Below are positions 44,857 through 53,165 of a stretch of DNA of 64,000 bases, piece after piece. The DNA is taken from the NCBI RefSeq assembly GCF_000018405.1, contig NC_009943.1, positions 2,421,001-2,485,000 of the forward strand. Direction: 5' to 3'. The translations under genes and the position numbers were made by a program. Position 1 is the stretch's first letter, and each line of letters begins with the position of its first letter. This DNA comes from Desulfosudis oleivorans Hxd3. Lineage in GTDB: Bacteria > Desulfobacterota > Desulfobacteria > Desulfobacterales > Desulfosudaceae. Under the pieces are notes generated by a model, which saw only the letters and a program-made list of their open reading frames with translations, searched no databases and was not told the origin of the DNA.

Positions 44857-46044
44857 ATGAAGACACGACTCAGAAAACAGGCCCCCGGTCACCAGCCGTC
44901 GGCCTATGTTTATCAGCAGGAGAACTGGTATGTGGCCCGGGTGGAGGAGTCCTTCAAGGCGGCGGGCATTCAGGAACTGGCCGACCTGAGCGCCGCTGAT
45001 ATTGAACCGACCCCGCGGGGCATCCGCTTTTCAGCGGACAGGGCCACCCTGTATAAAATCAACTACACCTCCCGCCTGCTCTCCCGATGCCTTGCCCCTC
45101 TGGCGGTTTTCCCCTGCCGGCACACCGACGATCTTTACAGCGCCGGCAAAGCCCTGCCATGGAAAGATTTCTTTATAAAGGGCCGGACCTTTGCCATTAC
45201 CGCGGACGTTGTGAACAGCGATATCACCGACGCCCGCTATACAACCCTTCGCCTCAAGGATGCCATTGCCGACTATTTTACTGAAAACACCGGCCGGCAG
45301 CGACCTGATGTGGACACCCGCAATCCGGATGTTCGCGTGGATGTCACGATTCTGGACAACCGGGCCATCATCTCACTGGACACCTCGGGAGAGGCGCTTC
45401 ACAAGCGGGGCTACCGCGAGCTCAGTGTCTCCGCGCCCATGCAGGAGACCGTGGCCGCCGCCATTCTCCATTTTTCCAGGTGGGACAAAAAGACCCCCCT
45501 TTACGACCCCATGTGCGGGTCCGGCACGCTCCTGTGTGAAGCCCTGATGGCGGCCTGCAACATTCCGGCCGGCATTCTGCGCGGTGCCTTTGGCTTCCAG
45601 ATACTGCCCGACTTTGACCCGGTGCTCTGGCAGCAGGTCCGGAAGGAAGCGGATGCAGAAATCACGGAGATTCCCGAGGGCCTGATCGCGGGCAGCGACG
45701 TCAACCCGGCCGCGGTCACTGCCGCGAAAACCAACCTCATGGGACTCCATTACGGAGGACGGGTTTCCATTACCCAGCAGGCGTTTCTCGATATTCCGGA
45801 ACTGGAAAACCGGCTCATTATAACCAATCCGCCTTATGGCATTCGCATGGGCAGAGACCGGGACCTGCGGTTTTTTTATAAATGCCTTGGGGACTTTCTC
45901 AAACAGAAATGCCGGGGGTCCACCGCCTGGATATACTTCGGTGACAGGGACTACATCAAGAACCTGGGGCTCAAGACCGCATGGAAACTGCCCCTGCGGG
46001 CCGGTGGCCTGGACGGGCGCCTGGTACGGTATGAACTCTACTGA
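44857..46044 (+). CDS. THUMP-domain rRNA methyltransferase (RlmL-like)
   Basis: This protein of 395 residues probably methylates the N2 of a guanine in 23S rRNA. It has an N-terminal ferredoxin-like/THUMP region (~15-160, with LYKINYTSRLLSRCLAP and DVRVDVTILDNRAIISLDTS) and a Rossmann methyltransferase with the SAM motif YDPMCGSGTLLCEALM, GSDVNPAAVTAAKTN and the catalytic NPPYGIRMG. Only the first half of the E. coli RlmKL fusion is present, as in many other bacteria. The ATG at 44857 follows AAAGATATAAA, which is a weak site. Confidence 0.88.
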   Translation: MKTRLRKQAPGHQPSAYVYQQENWYVARVEESFKAAGIQELADLSAADIEPTPRGIRFSADRATLYKINYTSRLLSRCLAPLAVFPCRHTDDLYSAGKALPWKDFFIKGRTFAITADVVNSDITDARYTTLRLKDAIADYFTENTGRQRPDVDTRNPDVRVDVTILDNRAIISLDTSGEALHKRGYRELSVSAPMQETVAAAILHFSRWDKKTPLYDPMCGSGTLLCEALMAACNIPAGILRGAFGFQILPDFDPVLWQQVRKEADAEITEIPEGLIAGSDVNPAAVTAAKTNLMGLHYGGRVSITQQAFLDIPELENRLIITNPPYGIRMGRDRDLRFFYKCLGDFLKQKCRGSTAWIYFGDRDYIKNLGLKTAWKLPLRAGGLDGRLVRYELY

Positions 46045-46096
46045 AACAAGGATGCCGATTTTATAGCAAATTTAATTGCAAAACCGCAAAAATAGC

Positions 46097-46126
46097 CTTG
46101 ACATCCGAAAAATGTTGATGATAATA
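46097..46126 (+). promoter_or_regulatory. Promoter of the ilv operon leader
   Basis: A perfect -35 TTGACA (46097-46102) is followed after 18 bases by TAATAG (46121-46126); an overlapping GATAAT at 46119 gives a 16-base spacer. Transcription would start near 46132, about 27 bases before the leader peptide. Confidence 0.7.
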
Positions 46127-46158
46127 GGTTCATTCATATGAAAGAAGGTCTAATTTAG

Positions 46159-46254
46159 ATGAAACAGCAAACCATTATCAGCGCAGTCTTCGGTGTAAAC
46201 ATTGGACTCATTAGCCTCCTGGTAGGCGCTATTCTGCTCCGGGCGGGCAAATAG
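46159..46254 (+). CDS. ilv operon leader peptide (31 residues)
   Basis: A 31-codon frame starts MKQQTIISAVFGVNIGLISL and ends LLRAGK-stop. Thirteen residues are branched-chain (5 Ile, 5 Leu, 3 Val), including Ile-Ile at codons 6-7 and Ile-Leu-Leu at 25-27. It sits between the promoter and a terminator in front of ilvD, and its sequence contains one arm of the attenuator. Its stop codon abuts the next arm. These facts fit a ribosome-stalling sensor of charged Ile/Leu/Val tRNA. The run of hydrophobic residues could also make a small membrane peptide, but the RNA geometry favours a leader. AAGAAGG lies about 11 bases upstream. Confidence 0.8.
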   Translation: MKQQTIISAVFGVNIGLISLLVGAILLRAGK

Positions 46255-46326
46255 GCTGATAATGGCTTAGCAACACGATACACCTTAAAAAAACCGTTAT
46301 CAGCCCTCTGATAACGGTTTTTTTTT
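46172..46326 (+). terminator. Transcription attenuator of the ilv operon
   Basis: Segment 1 (46172-46182, inside the leader peptide) is an exact 11-base complement of segment 2 (46255-46265, just after the leader stop). Segment 2 also pairs with segment 3 (46294-46304) over 11 bases with one G-U. Segment 3 extends to a perfect 13-bp terminator stem with segment 4 (46291-46303 and 46308-46320), followed by six more T. A ribosome stalled in the leader would free segment 2 to block the terminator; one that reaches the stop would cover segment 2 and let the terminator form. Confidence 0.88.
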
Positions 46327-46347
46327 ACCCGAAAAAGGAGATGCTTT

Positions 46348-48021
46348 ATGAAAAGCGATTCAATGAAAGAGGGACTGGCACGGGCGCCCCATCGCTCTCT
46401 GCTCAAGTCCATCGGCTATACGGATGAGGAAATCGGACGGCCCATTATCGGCATCGTCAATTCGGCCAACGAGATCGTACCCGGCCACGCGGACTTGAAC
46501 AAAATCGCCCGGGCCGTCAAGGACGGGGTTTACATGGCCGGGGGCACGCCGGTGGAGTTTTCCACCATCGGCGTGTGCGACGGCATTGCCATGAACCATA
46601 TCGGCATGAAATACTCTCTGGGCAGCCGGGAGCTGATCGCCGACTCCGTGGAGATCATGGCCACGGCCCACGCCTTTGACGCACTGGTGATGATTCCCAA
46701 CTGCGACAAGATCGTTCCGGGCATGCTCATGGCCGCGGCCCGGCTCAACCTGCCCACCATCTTCATCAGCGGCGGCCCCATGCTGGCGGGCCGGTATCCC
46801 GGCAAGCCCGAAAAAAAAGTGGACCTGATCACCGTGTTCGAAGCCGTGGGCGCCGTCAAATCCGGCAGAATGGCCCCTGAAGAACTTGCCATCATCGAAG
46901 ACGCGGCCTGTCCCACCTGCGGATCGTGTTCCGGCATGTTCACGGCCAACTCCATGAACTGCCTGACCGAGGCCATCGGCATGGGCCTGCCGGGCAACGG
47001 CACGGTGCCGGCGGTGATGTCCGAACGGGTGCGCATGGCCAAGCAGGCCGGCATGCGGATTCTCGACCTTCTTAAAAACGGCGTCACCCCGGACAAAATC
47101 ATGACGGCCAAAGCGTTCCGCAACGCACTGGCCGTGGACATGGCCCTGGGATGTTCCACCAACACCGTGTTGCACCTGCCGGCCATTGCCCACGAAGCCG
47201 GGGTCTCCATCAGCCTGGACCTGATCAATGAGATCAGCGGCATCGCCCCCCACCTCTGCTCCCTGAGCCCGGCGGGGCCCAACCATATCGAAGACCTGAA
47301 CATGGCCGGTGGCATTCAGGCTGTTTTAAAAGAGCTTGCCCGGAAAAGCGGGCTGATTGATCCTGACTGCCTGACCGTCACCGGCAGAACCGTCGGCGAA
47401 AATATCGCGTCGGCCAGGGACGCGGACGGCCAGGTGATCCGCACCCTGGAAACCCCCCACCATGCCCAGGGCGGCCTGGCCGTCCTTTTCGGCAACCTTG
47501 CGCCGGATGGATGCGTGGTCAAGCAGTCTGCGGTTGTCGATAAGATGCTGGTCCACGAAGGCCCTGCCCGGGTGTTTGATTCCGAGGAAGATGCCACCAC
47601 CGCCATCATGGACGGCAGAATCAAGAAGGGAGACGTGCTGGTCATCCGCTACGAGGGCCCCAAGGGCGGTCCGGGCATGCGGGAGATGCTCACCCCCACG
47701 TCGGCCCTGGCCGGCATGGGACTGGACAGCACCGTGGCCCTGATCACCGACGGCCGGTTTTCCGGCGGCAGCCGGGGCGCGGCCATCGGTCATGTGTCGC
47801 CCGAGGCCATGGAGGGCGGTCCCATTGCCGTTGTAAAGGAAGGGGACACGATCACCATCGACATTCCCAAAAAGAAGATCGGTCTGAAACTGGACGCCGG
47901 CGAGATTCAGAACCGGCTATCCGGATGGAACCGGCCCGCTCCCAAAATTACGCGGGGCTACATGGCGCGATACGCCGACCAGGTGTCGTCGGCCAATACC
48001 GGCGCCATCTTTAAAAAATAG
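46348..48021 (+). CDS. ilvD: Dihydroxy-acid dehydratase
   Basis: This Fe-S dehydratase of 557 residues makes the 2-oxo acid precursors of valine and isoleucine. Cluster-binding cysteines are visible in [34 protein letters not shown] and [19 protein letters not shown], and the substrate motif [20 protein letters not shown] is present. AAAAAGGAG precedes the ATG by 7 bases. It is the first enzyme gene behind the attenuator, so all six genes downstream may be controlled by it. Confidence 0.96.
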   Translation: MKSDSMKEGLARAPHRSLLKSIGYTDEEIGRPIIGIVNSANEIVPGHADLNKIARAVKDGVYMAGGTPVEFSTIGVCDGIAMNHIGMKYSLGSRELIADSVEIMATAHAFDALVMIPNCDKIVPGMLMAAARLNLPTIFISGGPMLAGRYPGKPEKKVDLITVFEAVGAVKSGRMAPEELAIIEDAACPTCGSCSGMFTANSMNCLTEAIGMGLPGNGTVPAVMSERVRMAKQAGMRILDLLKNGVTPDKIMTAKAFRNALAVDMALGCSTNTVLHLPAIAHEAGVSISLDLINEISGIAPHLCSLSPAGPNHIEDLNMAGGIQAVLKELARKSGLIDPDCLTVTGRTVGENIASARDADGQVIRTLETPHHAQGGLAVLFGNLAPDGCVVKQSAVVDKMLVHEGPARVFDSEEDATTAIMDGRIKKGDVLVIRYEGPKGGPGMREMLTPTSALAGMGLDSTVALITDGRFSGGSRGAAIGHVSPEAMEGGPIAVVKEGDTITIDIPKKKIGLKLDAGEIQNRLSGWNRPAPKITRGYMARYADQVSSANTGAIFKK

Positions 48022-48036
48022 AAAGGAAGACCTGGT

Positions 48037-49731
48037 ATGCAATTCACAGGCGCGCAGATCATGATGAAGGTGCTCAAGGAAGAGAAGGTGGAGACCATCT
48101 TCGGCTATCCCGGCGGCGCGGTGCTGGATGTTTATAACGAGCTGCTCAACACCGATTTTGCACATATCCTGGTCCGCCAGGAACAGGGGGCCGTTCACGC
48201 GGCCGACGCCTATGCCCGGGTCTCCGGCAAAACCGGGGTCTGCCTGGTCACCTCCGGCCCCGGTGCCACCAACACCATCACCGGCATTGCTTCTGCCTAC
48301 TGCGACTCCATTCCGGTGGTGATTTTCACCGGCCAGGTGCCAACGCCCCTGATCGGCAACGACGCCTTTCAGGAGGTGGATATCGTGGGCATCTCCCGGC
48401 CCTGCACCAAGCACAACTACCTGGTCAAGGATGTCAAAGACCTGGCCGGGGTCATTCGGGAGGCCTTTTACATCGCCCGTTCCGGCCGGCCGGGACCGGT
48501 GCTGATCGACATGCCCAAGGACGTGATCAACGCAAAGACCACCTATGAGCCGCCGAAGCCGATGGCGCTCAAGTCTTACAACCCGACCTACGAGCCCAAC
48601 GTCAAACAGCTGAAAAAGGTGATCGACCTGGTGAAAACCGCCAAAAAGCCGGTGATCTTTTCCGGCGGGGGCATCATCTTTTCCGGCGCGGCCAAAGAAC
48701 TGACCCGGTTTGCAAAAAAAGCCCGCATTCCGGTCACCTCGACGCTGATGGGTCTGGGCGCCTTTCCGGCCACCGACGACCTGTGGCTGGGCATGCCGGG
48801 CATGCACGGCACCTACCGGGCCAACCTGTCCCTTTCCTCATGCGACCTTCTCATCGCGGTGGGGGTGCGGTTTGATGACCGGGTTACCGGCAAGACCAGC
48901 GAGTTTGCGGCCAACGCCACCATTGTGCATATCGACATCGACCCCACCTCCATTCAGAAAAACGTGAGGGTGGCCATTCCCATCGTGGGCGACTGCAAAG
49001 CGGCCATGGCCCGGCTCAATAAAATGGCTGATGAGGACAAAGACCTGCTGAGCGACAAGGTCAAAAAAGAGCGGACCGCCTGGGCCAAACAGATTGCGGA
49101 CTGGAAAAAAACCAAGCCCCTGGCCTACACCCAGACGGATGTGATCAAACCCCAGTACGTGGTGGAACAGCTTTATGAACTGACAAAGGGCCAGGCCATC
49201 ATCACCACCGAGGTGGGCCAGAACCAGATGTGGGCGGCCCAGTATTACCATTATACCTGGCCCGGCCAGTTCATCACCTCCGGCGGACTGGGCGTGATGG
49301 GGTTCGGCCTGCCCGCGGCCGTGGGCGCCCAGGTGGCGGCCCCGGACAAAGTGGTCATTGATATTGCCGGCGACGGCAGCATTCAGATGAACATTCAGGA
49401 GATGATGACAGCGGTGAGCCACAACCTGCCGGTGAAAATCGCCATTCTCAACAACGGATTCCTCGGCATGGTGCGCCAGTGGCAGGAGCTGTTCTACGAC
49501 CGGCGCTATGCCTGGACCGACATGGCCGCGGCCCCGGACTTTGTCAAGCTGGCCGAGGCCTACGGTGCGGTGGGCCTACGGGCCACCAAACCCAGCGAGG
49601 TGGCGAAGGTGATTAAAAAGGCCCTGGCAACGCCCAAACCGGTGATCATGGACTTTGTGGTGGAAAAAGAAGAAAACGTCTATCCCATGGTGCCGGCCGG
49701 CTCTCCCATTACCAACATGATCCTTGTATAA
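48037..49731 (+). CDS. ilvB: Acetolactate synthase large subunit
   Basis: This thiamine-diphosphate enzyme of 564 residues joins two pyruvates to acetolactate, or pyruvate and 2-oxobutyrate to acetohydroxybutyrate. The N-terminal FGYPGGAVLDVYNELL and catalytic Glu in VRQEQGAVHAADAYAR are present, and the cofactor motif is GDGSIQMNIQEMMTAVSHNLPVKIAILNN (within 49369-49455). It lies 15 bases after ilvD and 15 before its regulatory subunit gene. Confidence 0.96.
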   Translation: MQFTGAQIMMKVLKEEKVETIFGYPGGAVLDVYNELLNTDFAHILVRQEQGAVHAADAYARVSGKTGVCLVTSGPGATNTITGIASAYCDSIPVVIFTGQVPTPLIGNDAFQEVDIVGISRPCTKHNYLVKDVKDLAGVIREAFYIARSGRPGPVLIDMPKDVINAKTTYEPPKPMALKSYNPTYEPNVKQLKKVIDLVKTAKKPVIFSGGGIIFSGAAKELTRFAKKARIPVTSTLMGLGAFPATDDLWLGMPGMHGTYRANLSLSSCDLLIAVGVRFDDRVTGKTSEFAANATIVHIDIDPTSIQKNVRVAIPIVGDCKAAMARLNKMADEDKDLLSDKVKKERTAWAKQIADWKKTKPLAYTQTDVIKPQYVVEQLYELTKGQAIITTEVGQNQMWAAQYYHYTWPGQFITSGGLGVMGFGLPAAVGAQVAAPDKVVIDIAGDGSIQMNIQEMMTAVSHNLPVKIAILNNGFLGMVRQWQELFYDRRYAWTDMAAAPDFVKLAEAYGAVGLRATKPSEVAKVIKKALATPKPVIMDFVVEKEENVYPMVPAGSPITNMILV

Positions 49732-49746
49732 CCAAAGGACACGCTC

Positions 49747-50247
49747 ATGAACGGAACCAAACACATTCTTTCCATTCTCGTGGACAACCAGCCCGGCGTG
49801 CTGTCGCGCATTGCCGGCCTGTTCAGCGGCCGGGGCTACAACATCGAAAGCCTCTGCGTGGCGACCACTACCGATCCGGGGATCTCCCGGCTGACCATGG
49901 TCACCATCGGCGACGAGGCCATTGTGGAGCAGATTCAGAAGCAGCTCAACAAGCTGATCAACGTGATCAAGGTGATTGATCTCACCGGCACCCAGTACGT
50001 GCAGCGGGAGCTGATCCTGATCCAGGTGCGGGCCAAGCCGGAAAACCGGGCCGAGATCCTGCGCATCGTGGACATCTTCCGGGGCAAGGTGGTGGATGTG
50101 GGGGCCGAGAACTACATGATCGAGGCCACCGGCAGCGAGGAGAAGCTTGCGGCCTTTCTGATGCTGTTAAAACCCCTGGGCATCAAGGAGATCGCCCGCA
50201 CCGGCCCCATCGCCCTGCAGCGGGACGCCAACAGCAAAGGTAAATAG
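49747..50247 (+). CDS. ilvN: Acetolactate synthase small (regulatory) subunit
   Basis: This ACT-domain subunit of 166 residues activates IlvB and confers valine feedback. The ACT domain is at the start (ILSILVDNQPGVLSRIAGLF and RGYNIESLCVATTTDPGISR), and a second regulatory domain follows (RELILIQVRAKPENRAEILR). Length and order match the IlvH/IlvN family. It lies between ilvB and ilvC. Confidence 0.95.
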   Translation: MNGTKHILSILVDNQPGVLSRIAGLFSGRGYNIESLCVATTTDPGISRLTMVTIGDEAIVEQIQKQLNKLINVIKVIDLTGTQYVQRELILIQVRAKPENRAEILRIVDIFRGKVVDVGAENYMIEATGSEEKLAAFLMLLKPLGIKEIARTGPIALQRDANSKGK

Positions 50248-50285
50248 CATATACATCAACTCAACAATCGTAAAGGAGAGGTAAA

Positions 50286-51344
50286 ATGCCGACAATCAAT
50301 TTTGGCGGAGTAGAGGAAAACGTGGTCACCTCCGAGGAGTTTACCCTGAAAAAGGCACGGGAGGTGCTGAAAAACGAAGTGATCACCGTCCTGGGATACG
50401 GGGTCCAGGGCCCGGCCCAGGCCCTGAACCTGAAGGACAACGGATTTGAGGTGATCATCGGCCAGCTGGAAGGCGACGCCTACTGGGAAAAAGCCATAGC
50501 CGACGGGTTTGTGCCGGGCAAGACCCTCTTTCCCATTGAAGAGGCGGCGAAAAAAGGCACCATCATCAAGATGCTGCTGTCCGACGCCGGCCAGGTGGCG
50601 GTGTGGCCCAAGGTGAAAAAGTGCCTGAAAAAAGGCGACGCCCTCTATTTCTCCCACGGTTTCGGCATTGTCTACAAGGACCAGACCGGCATTGTTCCGC
50701 CCAAAAACGTGGATGTCATCCTGGTGGCGCCCAAGGGATCGGGCACCAATGTGCGGCGGAACTTCAAGGACGGCAGCGGCATCAACTCCAGCTATGCCGT
50801 GTTCCAGGACGCCACCGGCCGGGCCGAGGAGCGCACCATCGCCCTGGGCATTGCCATCGGATCGGGCTACCTTTTCCCCACCACGTTTGAAAAAGAGGTG
50901 TTCAGCGACCTGACCGGCGAGCGCGGCGTGCTCATGGGCTGCCTGGCCGGCACCATGGAGGCCCAATACAACGTGCTGCGCAAACACGGCCACTCCCCCA
51001 GCGAAGCATTCAACGAGACCGTGGAAGAACTGACCCAGAGCCTGATCCGGCTGGTGGCGGAAAACGGCATGGACTGGATGTTTGCCAACTGCAGCACCAC
51101 GGCCCAGCGCGGCGCCCTGGACTGGGCACCCAAGTTCCGCGACGCGGTGGCCCCGGTATTTGATTCGCTTTACCGGCGCGTGAAAAACGGCGCCGAGACC
51201 CGGCGGGTGCTCAAGGTCAACAGCGCGCCCAACTATTTGGAAAAGCTGCGCAAGGAACTGGACACCATCAAAAACTCGGAAATGTGGCAGGCCGGGGCCG
51301 CGGTGCGGGCCCTGCGTCCGGAAAACCGGAAAAAGAAAAAATAA
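50286..51344 (+). CDS. ilvC: Ketol-acid reductoisomerase, class I
   Basis: This Mg- and NAD(P)H-dependent enzyme converts acetolactate to dihydroxyisovalerate, and the ethyl homologue for isoleucine. The 352-residue protein has the Rossmann motif VLGYGVQGPAQALNLKDNGF, then SHGFGIVYKDQTGIVPPKNV, the metal-binding Glu in ERGVLMGCLAGTMEAQYNVL and a C-terminal helical domain. AAAGGAG precedes the ATG. A hairpin element separates it from cimA. Confidence 0.95.
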   Translation: MPTINFGGVEENVVTSEEFTLKKAREVLKNEVITVLGYGVQGPAQALNLKDNGFEVIIGQLEGDAYWEKAIADGFVPGKTLFPIEEAAKKGTIIKMLLSDAGQVAVWPKVKKCLKKGDALYFSHGFGIVYKDQTGIVPPKNVDVILVAPKGSGTNVRRNFKDGSGINSSYAVFQDATGRAEERTIALGIAIGSGYLFPTTFEKEVFSDLTGERGVLMGCLAGTMEAQYNVLRKHGHSPSEAFNETVEELTQSLIRLVAENGMDWMFANCSTTAQRGALDWAPKFRDAVAPVFDSLYRRVKNGAETRRVLKVNSAPNYLEKLRKELDTIKNSEMWQAGAAVRALRPENRKKKK

Positions 51345-51389
51345 TTTCCCGCAAACAGCCACCCGTCCGGTCTGTCGCAAAAAAATGGA

Positions 51390-51457
51390 CGATAACGGGG
51401 ACAGACCCGCTAAAATCGGCTATTGGCCTCTTTTGGCGGGTGATGTCCCCGTGATCG
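51390..51457. repeat. Hairpin element between ilvC and cimA
   Basis: CGATAACGGGGAC (51390-51402) and GTCCCCGTGATCG (51445-51457) pair with one mismatch, and inner CCCGC/GCGGG arms extend the stem. No T-run follows, so it is not a clear terminator. GGGGACAGACCC motifs of this kind mark repeat elements in some proteobacteria. Confidence 0.55.
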
Positions 51458-51528
51458 ACGCTGCGTGCCGCCCGTTCGTCGGGTAGCGGCATTCGGCATC
51501 GACGTACCATGGAAGGTGGGAATGAGTC

Positions 51529-53157
51529 ATGGAACAGGTACGCATATACGACACAACCCTGCGGGACGGTATGCAGGGCGACACCATCAACTTTACGGTG
51601 GATGAAAAGATCCGCGTCGCCCGTCAACTGGACGACCTTGGTGTTCATTACATCGAGGGCGGATGGCCGGGATCCAATCCCAGGGATGTCCAGTTTTTTG
51701 AAAAGGCCGCGAAGATCGACTTCAAAAACGCCCGGCTCACCGCCTTTGGATCCACCCGGCGGGCCGGCCTGGCCGTGGAAAAAGACGATAACATTCGGCT
51801 GCTGCTGGAATGCGGGGCGCCTGCCGTGGCCCTGGTGGGAAAGACATGGGATCTGCATATCACCGAAGTGATGAGCAACACACTTGAAAGCAACCTGGAG
51901 ATGATTCACGACTCGGTGGCCTACGTCAAGTCCCACGGCCGTGAGGTGTTCTTTGACGCCGAGCACTTTTTCGACGGCTGTACCCACAACAGGGAGTACA
52001 CCTTCAAAGCGATTCTGACCGCGGCCCAGGCAGGGGCCGACGCCGTGATCCTGTGCGACACCAACGGCGGCGCCCTGCCCCACGACGTGGAGGCCATCAC
52101 CGCCGAGGTATGCACCACACTGGCGGACCGGTTTCCCGGTCCGGACGGCGGCTCCACCGTGCAAGTCGGCATTCACACTCATAATGACAGTAACCTGGCC
52201 GTGGCCAACAGCATTGCCGCAATACGGGCCGGGGCACGAATCGTCCAGGGCACCATCAACGGCTATGGGGAGCGGTGCGGCAACGCCGACCTCACCTCCA
52301 TTATCCCGATTCTTGCCGCAAAAATGGAATATGACTGCATCACACCGGAAAATCTTAAAAAACTGCGGAAGGTGTCCCGGTTTGTCAGCGAAACCGCCAA
52401 CATGACACCGGTCAACAGCCGGCCCTTTGTGGGCAAAAGCGCCTTCTCCCACAAGGGCGGCCTTCATGTCAGCGCCATCATGAAAAACCCCCGGGCCTAC
52501 GAGCACATGGACCCGGAACTGGTGGGCAACAAGCGGCGGGTCCTGATATCCGACCTGTCGGGCCGAAGCAACGTCACCTACAAGGCCAGGGAACTGGGCA
52601 TCAATACCGACACCGAACATTTTGACGTGGACCGCATCCTGTCCGAAGTCAAGATGCTGGAGTTAGAAGGATTCCAGTTCGACGCGGCGGACGGCTCCTT
52701 CAAGATCGTGATGGAAAAGATTTCCGGCCTGTATACCCCCCTTTTTGATCTGCTCTCCTTCCGGGTGACAGTGGAAAAAGAGAAAGACCGGCCCTGCACG
52801 GCCCACGCGACCATACGGCTGGGGGTGGGAGAGTTGGAGACCACCACCGCCGCAGAGGGAGACGGCCCGGTGAGCGCCCTGGACACGGCCCTGCGAATGG
52901 CCATCGCCGAGTTCTATCCCGATTCTTTGGGCCTGGACGCCATGCAGCTGGTGGACTTCAAGGTGCGGGTCCTGGACGGACGGGACGGCACATCGGCCAA
53001 GGTCCGGGTGCTGATCGACTCCAGGGACGAAGACGAGGTGTGGGGCACCATCGGCGTGTCGGAAGACATCATCGAGGCCAGCTGGGAGGCCCTTGCCGAC
53101 AGCTGCCAGTACAAACTTTCCAAGGAACTGAACAAGAAAAAGAAAAAACAGGACTAG
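51529..53157 (+). CDS. cimA: Citramalate synthase
   Basis: This HMGL-like enzyme of 542 residues condenses pyruvate and acetyl-CoA to citramalate, starting the threonine-independent route to isoleucine. The N-terminal TIM barrel begins VRIYDTTLRDGMQGDTINFT and includes HYIEGGWPGSNPRDVQFF, typical of CimA as opposed to LeuA, and the metal site IHTHNDSNLAVANSIAAI. The C-terminal domain is the LeuA-type allosteric dimer domain. Together with leuA it forms a tandem pair of related synthases, 8 bases apart. Confidence 0.93.
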   Translation: MEQVRIYDTTLRDGMQGDTINFTVDEKIRVARQLDDLGVHYIEGGWPGSNPRDVQFFEKAAKIDFKNARLTAFGSTRRAGLAVEKDDNIRLLLECGAPAVALVGKTWDLHITEVMSNTLESNLEMIHDSVAYVKSHGREVFFDAEHFFDGCTHNREYTFKAILTAAQAGADAVILCDTNGGALPHDVEAITAEVCTTLADRFPGPDGGSTVQVGIHTHNDSNLAVANSIAAIRAGARIVQGTINGYGERCGNADLTSIIPILAAKMEYDCITPENLKKLRKVSRFVSETANMTPVNSRPFVGKSAFSHKGGLHVSAIMKNPRAYEHMDPELVGNKRRVLISDLSGRSNVTYKARELGINTDTEHFDVDRILSEVKMLELEGFQFDAADGSFKIVMEKISGLYTPLFDLLSFRVTVEKEKDRPCTAHATIRLGVGELETTTAAEGDGPVSALDTALRMAIAEFYPDSLGLDAMQLVDFKVRVLDGRDGTSAKVRVLIDSRDEDEVWGTIGVSEDIIEASWEALADSCQYKLSKELNKKKKKQD

Positions 53158-53165
53158 AGATCGCC

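Noticed and set aside
46159-46254. Leader frame considered as a genuine small membrane protein.
   Set aside because: The hydrophobic run is suggestive, but the exact complementarity of its coding sequence with the following arms and the adjacent terminator are better explained by attenuation.
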